In this document: in pieces, positions 63,040 to 64,000 of the stretch
Layout: each line of letters begins with the position of its first letter
How positions within the stretch are numbered: position 1 is the stretch's first letter
Origin: Sinorhizobium americanum
GTDB taxonomy: Bacteria > Pseudomonadota > Alphaproteobacteria > Rhizobiales > Rhizobiaceae
Assembly: GCF_001651855.1 (NCBI RefSeq)
Contig: NZ_LNQC01000050.1
Span: 1 to 64,000 of the forward strand
Length of the DNA: 64,000 bases
Direction: 5' to 3'
Made by a program: the position numbers and the translations under genes
The notes under the pieces: generated by a model
What the model saw: the letters and a program-made list of their open reading frames with translations, nothing else
Told to the model about the DNA's origin: nothing
Database searches by the model: none

Positions 63040-64000
63040 TGTTGCGACCCGGCTGATTGGTTGGGTTGCGCGTCTGCCGGTGCGCGTTCAGACCAAGCTG
63101 TTGATCGCGTTCCTGTCGATTGTCGCAATGCTGATCGTGCTTGGGGCGGTCGGGTTGCAGGTGTTGAGCGGGATCAACGATCAGACAACCGAACTGATCA
63201 AGCTGCAGCGCAGGATCGCAGCCTATCGCCAGGTCCAGCACGACACGACCAACCAGCTCTACGGCATCTCGACGGCACTTTTGCTGCAGGATGAGAGGAT
63301 GCTGGATGCGGCGCTACGCCAACTCAACCAGTTCGGTTACGATCTCGACCGCATGGAGTTCGTCGCCATAAGCGAGGTGGAAGTGCTCGGTCAGGTGCGG
63401 CTCGAGTATGATCGGTTTGCGGCCGGCGTGACGCGCGTCGCGGAATTCATCCGCGCCGGTCAGACAGAGGAAGCACGCAACGTTCAACTCAATGAGATCA
63501 TGCCGTCGGCCGACCGGCTCGAACGGCTGACAAATCAGCTGGTCAACATGGCAGAAGCCGACATGGTGACGGCAATCGAGGTGACGGAGGGAGCCTACGA
63601 TACCTCGCGACTGGTCGTAGTGTCCTTTGCTGTGGGTAGCATTCTGCTAGCACTGGGTCTCGGCTACGGCATCTCCTGGTCGCTGGTCGACCCCGTCAAG
63701 AAGATCGAGTTGCGTCTGCGTCAGATAGCTGCCGGCGACTTTGCCCAACAGGTTGCGGTTGGCAACCGGGACGAGCTTGGAGCGCTTGCCGACAATGTCA
63801 ACCAGACCTCAGCGCAACTCGGACGGCTGTATCGGGAAATCGAGACCCGCAACCGGGAGCTGACCGAAACACTTGAGCAGCAGATGGCGACGAGCGCGAT
63901 CCTGCGCACGATCGCCGCTTCCCCCACCGACATTCGACCCGTCCTGAATGCCGTTGCCGAGAGCGCGGCAAAGCTCTGCGACGCTTACGACGCGGCCATA
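63026..64000 (+). CDS. Membrane sensor kinase, N-terminal part (truncated by the window)
   Basis: ATG at 63026, in frame to the last base (325 codons seen); a GTG at 63005 is the alternative. It overlaps the SCO gene end, so it is co-translated. Membrane segment 1 at about residues 25-45, a helical periplasmic domain of about 150 residues rich in Gln, Glu and Arg, segment 2 at about 196-218, then a HAMP domain (GDFAQQVAVGNRDELGALA), a coiled-coil linker and the start of a GAF-like domain (PVLNAVAESAAKLCDAYDAA). A histidine-kinase core would follow beyond the window; a diguanylate cyclase cannot be excluded. Confidence 0.82.
   Translation, partial: MNPGNVATRLIGWVARLPVRVQTKLLIAFLSIVAMLIVLGAVGLQVLSGINDQTTELIKLQRRIAAYRQVQHDTTNQLYGISTALLLQDERMLDAALRQLNQFGYDLDRMEFVAISEVEVLGQVRLEYDRFAAGVTRVAEFIRAGQTEEARNVQLNEIMPSADRLERLTNQLVNMAEADMVTAIEVTEGAYDTSRLVVVSFAVGSILLALGLGYGISWSLVDPVKKIELRLRQIAAGDFAQQVAVGNRDELGALADNVNQTSAQLGRLYREIETRNRELTETLEQQMATSAILRTIAASPTDIRPVLNAVAESAAKLCDAYDAAI

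Overview
The window looks like an accessory replicon (megaplasmid or chromid) or accessory chromosomal region of a rhizobial alphaproteobacterium, Sinorhizobium/Ensifer or Rhizobium type. The basis is high GC, many ABC and TRAP uptake operons each paired with a LysR regulator, small protein families common in rhizobia (DUF982, DUF2934), IS66/IS110/IS1182 elements and a degenerate dispersed intergenic repeat. No rRNA, tRNA, CRISPR array or replication origin was recognised.

Layout. 1-2.6 kb: 3' end of a TPR-like protein, a small membrane protein, a NUDIX hydrolase, a ribbon-helix-helix/zinc-ribbon pair (the second frameshifted) and a conserved hypothetical. 2.8-5.2 kb: an orphan ChoX-type choline-binding protein coupled to an alpha/beta hydrolase, divergent from a BetI-like repressor. 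5.6-16.7 kb: a probable 10-kb catabolic operon (SDR, two-subunit transketolase, TRAP transporter, ribose-type ABC transporter, lactonase-like amidohydrolase) divergent from a LysR gene. 17-20.2 kb: NmrA/LysR pair, a broken tyrosine recombinase, an ABM-like protein. 20.4-24.8 kb: small stress-type genes arranged almost as a mirror image, four families present twice. 25.5-27.3 kb: an Rrf2 regulator with a palindromic operator repeated in front of SnoaL-like genes. 27.5-31.6 kb: LysR, a Tat-type aldo/keto reductase, and two SDRs (one frameshifted at the catalytic lysine). 32.2-39.8 kb: a peptide-type ABC transporter linked to a flavin monooxygenase and two carboxymuconolactone-decarboxylase-fold proteins, a conserved cluster of unknown substrate. 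40.5-44.2 kb: secreted protein, intact IS1182-family element, acetyltransferase, methyltransferase. 44.3-52.6 kb: shikimate/quinate-type catabolic operon (LysR, Liv-type ABC transporter, AroE-like dehydrogenase, QuiC1-type dehydroshikimate dehydratase). 52.6-58.3 kb: IS66 debris with an internal inversion, an AT-richer hydrolase/LysR pair, an IS110 element with a structured non-coding leader, an Ala/Lys-rich protein. 58.7-64 kb: three paralogous Tat-dependent solute-binding proteins without a transporter, a SCO-type protein and the start of a sensor kinase that runs off the window.

Overall logic. Most genes are regulator plus uptake plus catabolism modules for plant- or soil-derived compounds (choline compounds, a sugar or sugar acid, shikimate/quinate, an unknown FMN-monooxygenase substrate). 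Between them lie regions with IS remnants, degenerate repeats and several one-base frameshifts in small genes. The most unusual items are the mirror-image small-gene block around 23.2 kb, the Rrf2 operator pair, the orphan binding-protein/SCO/kinase locus at the right end, and the ABC/monooxygenase/CMD cluster.
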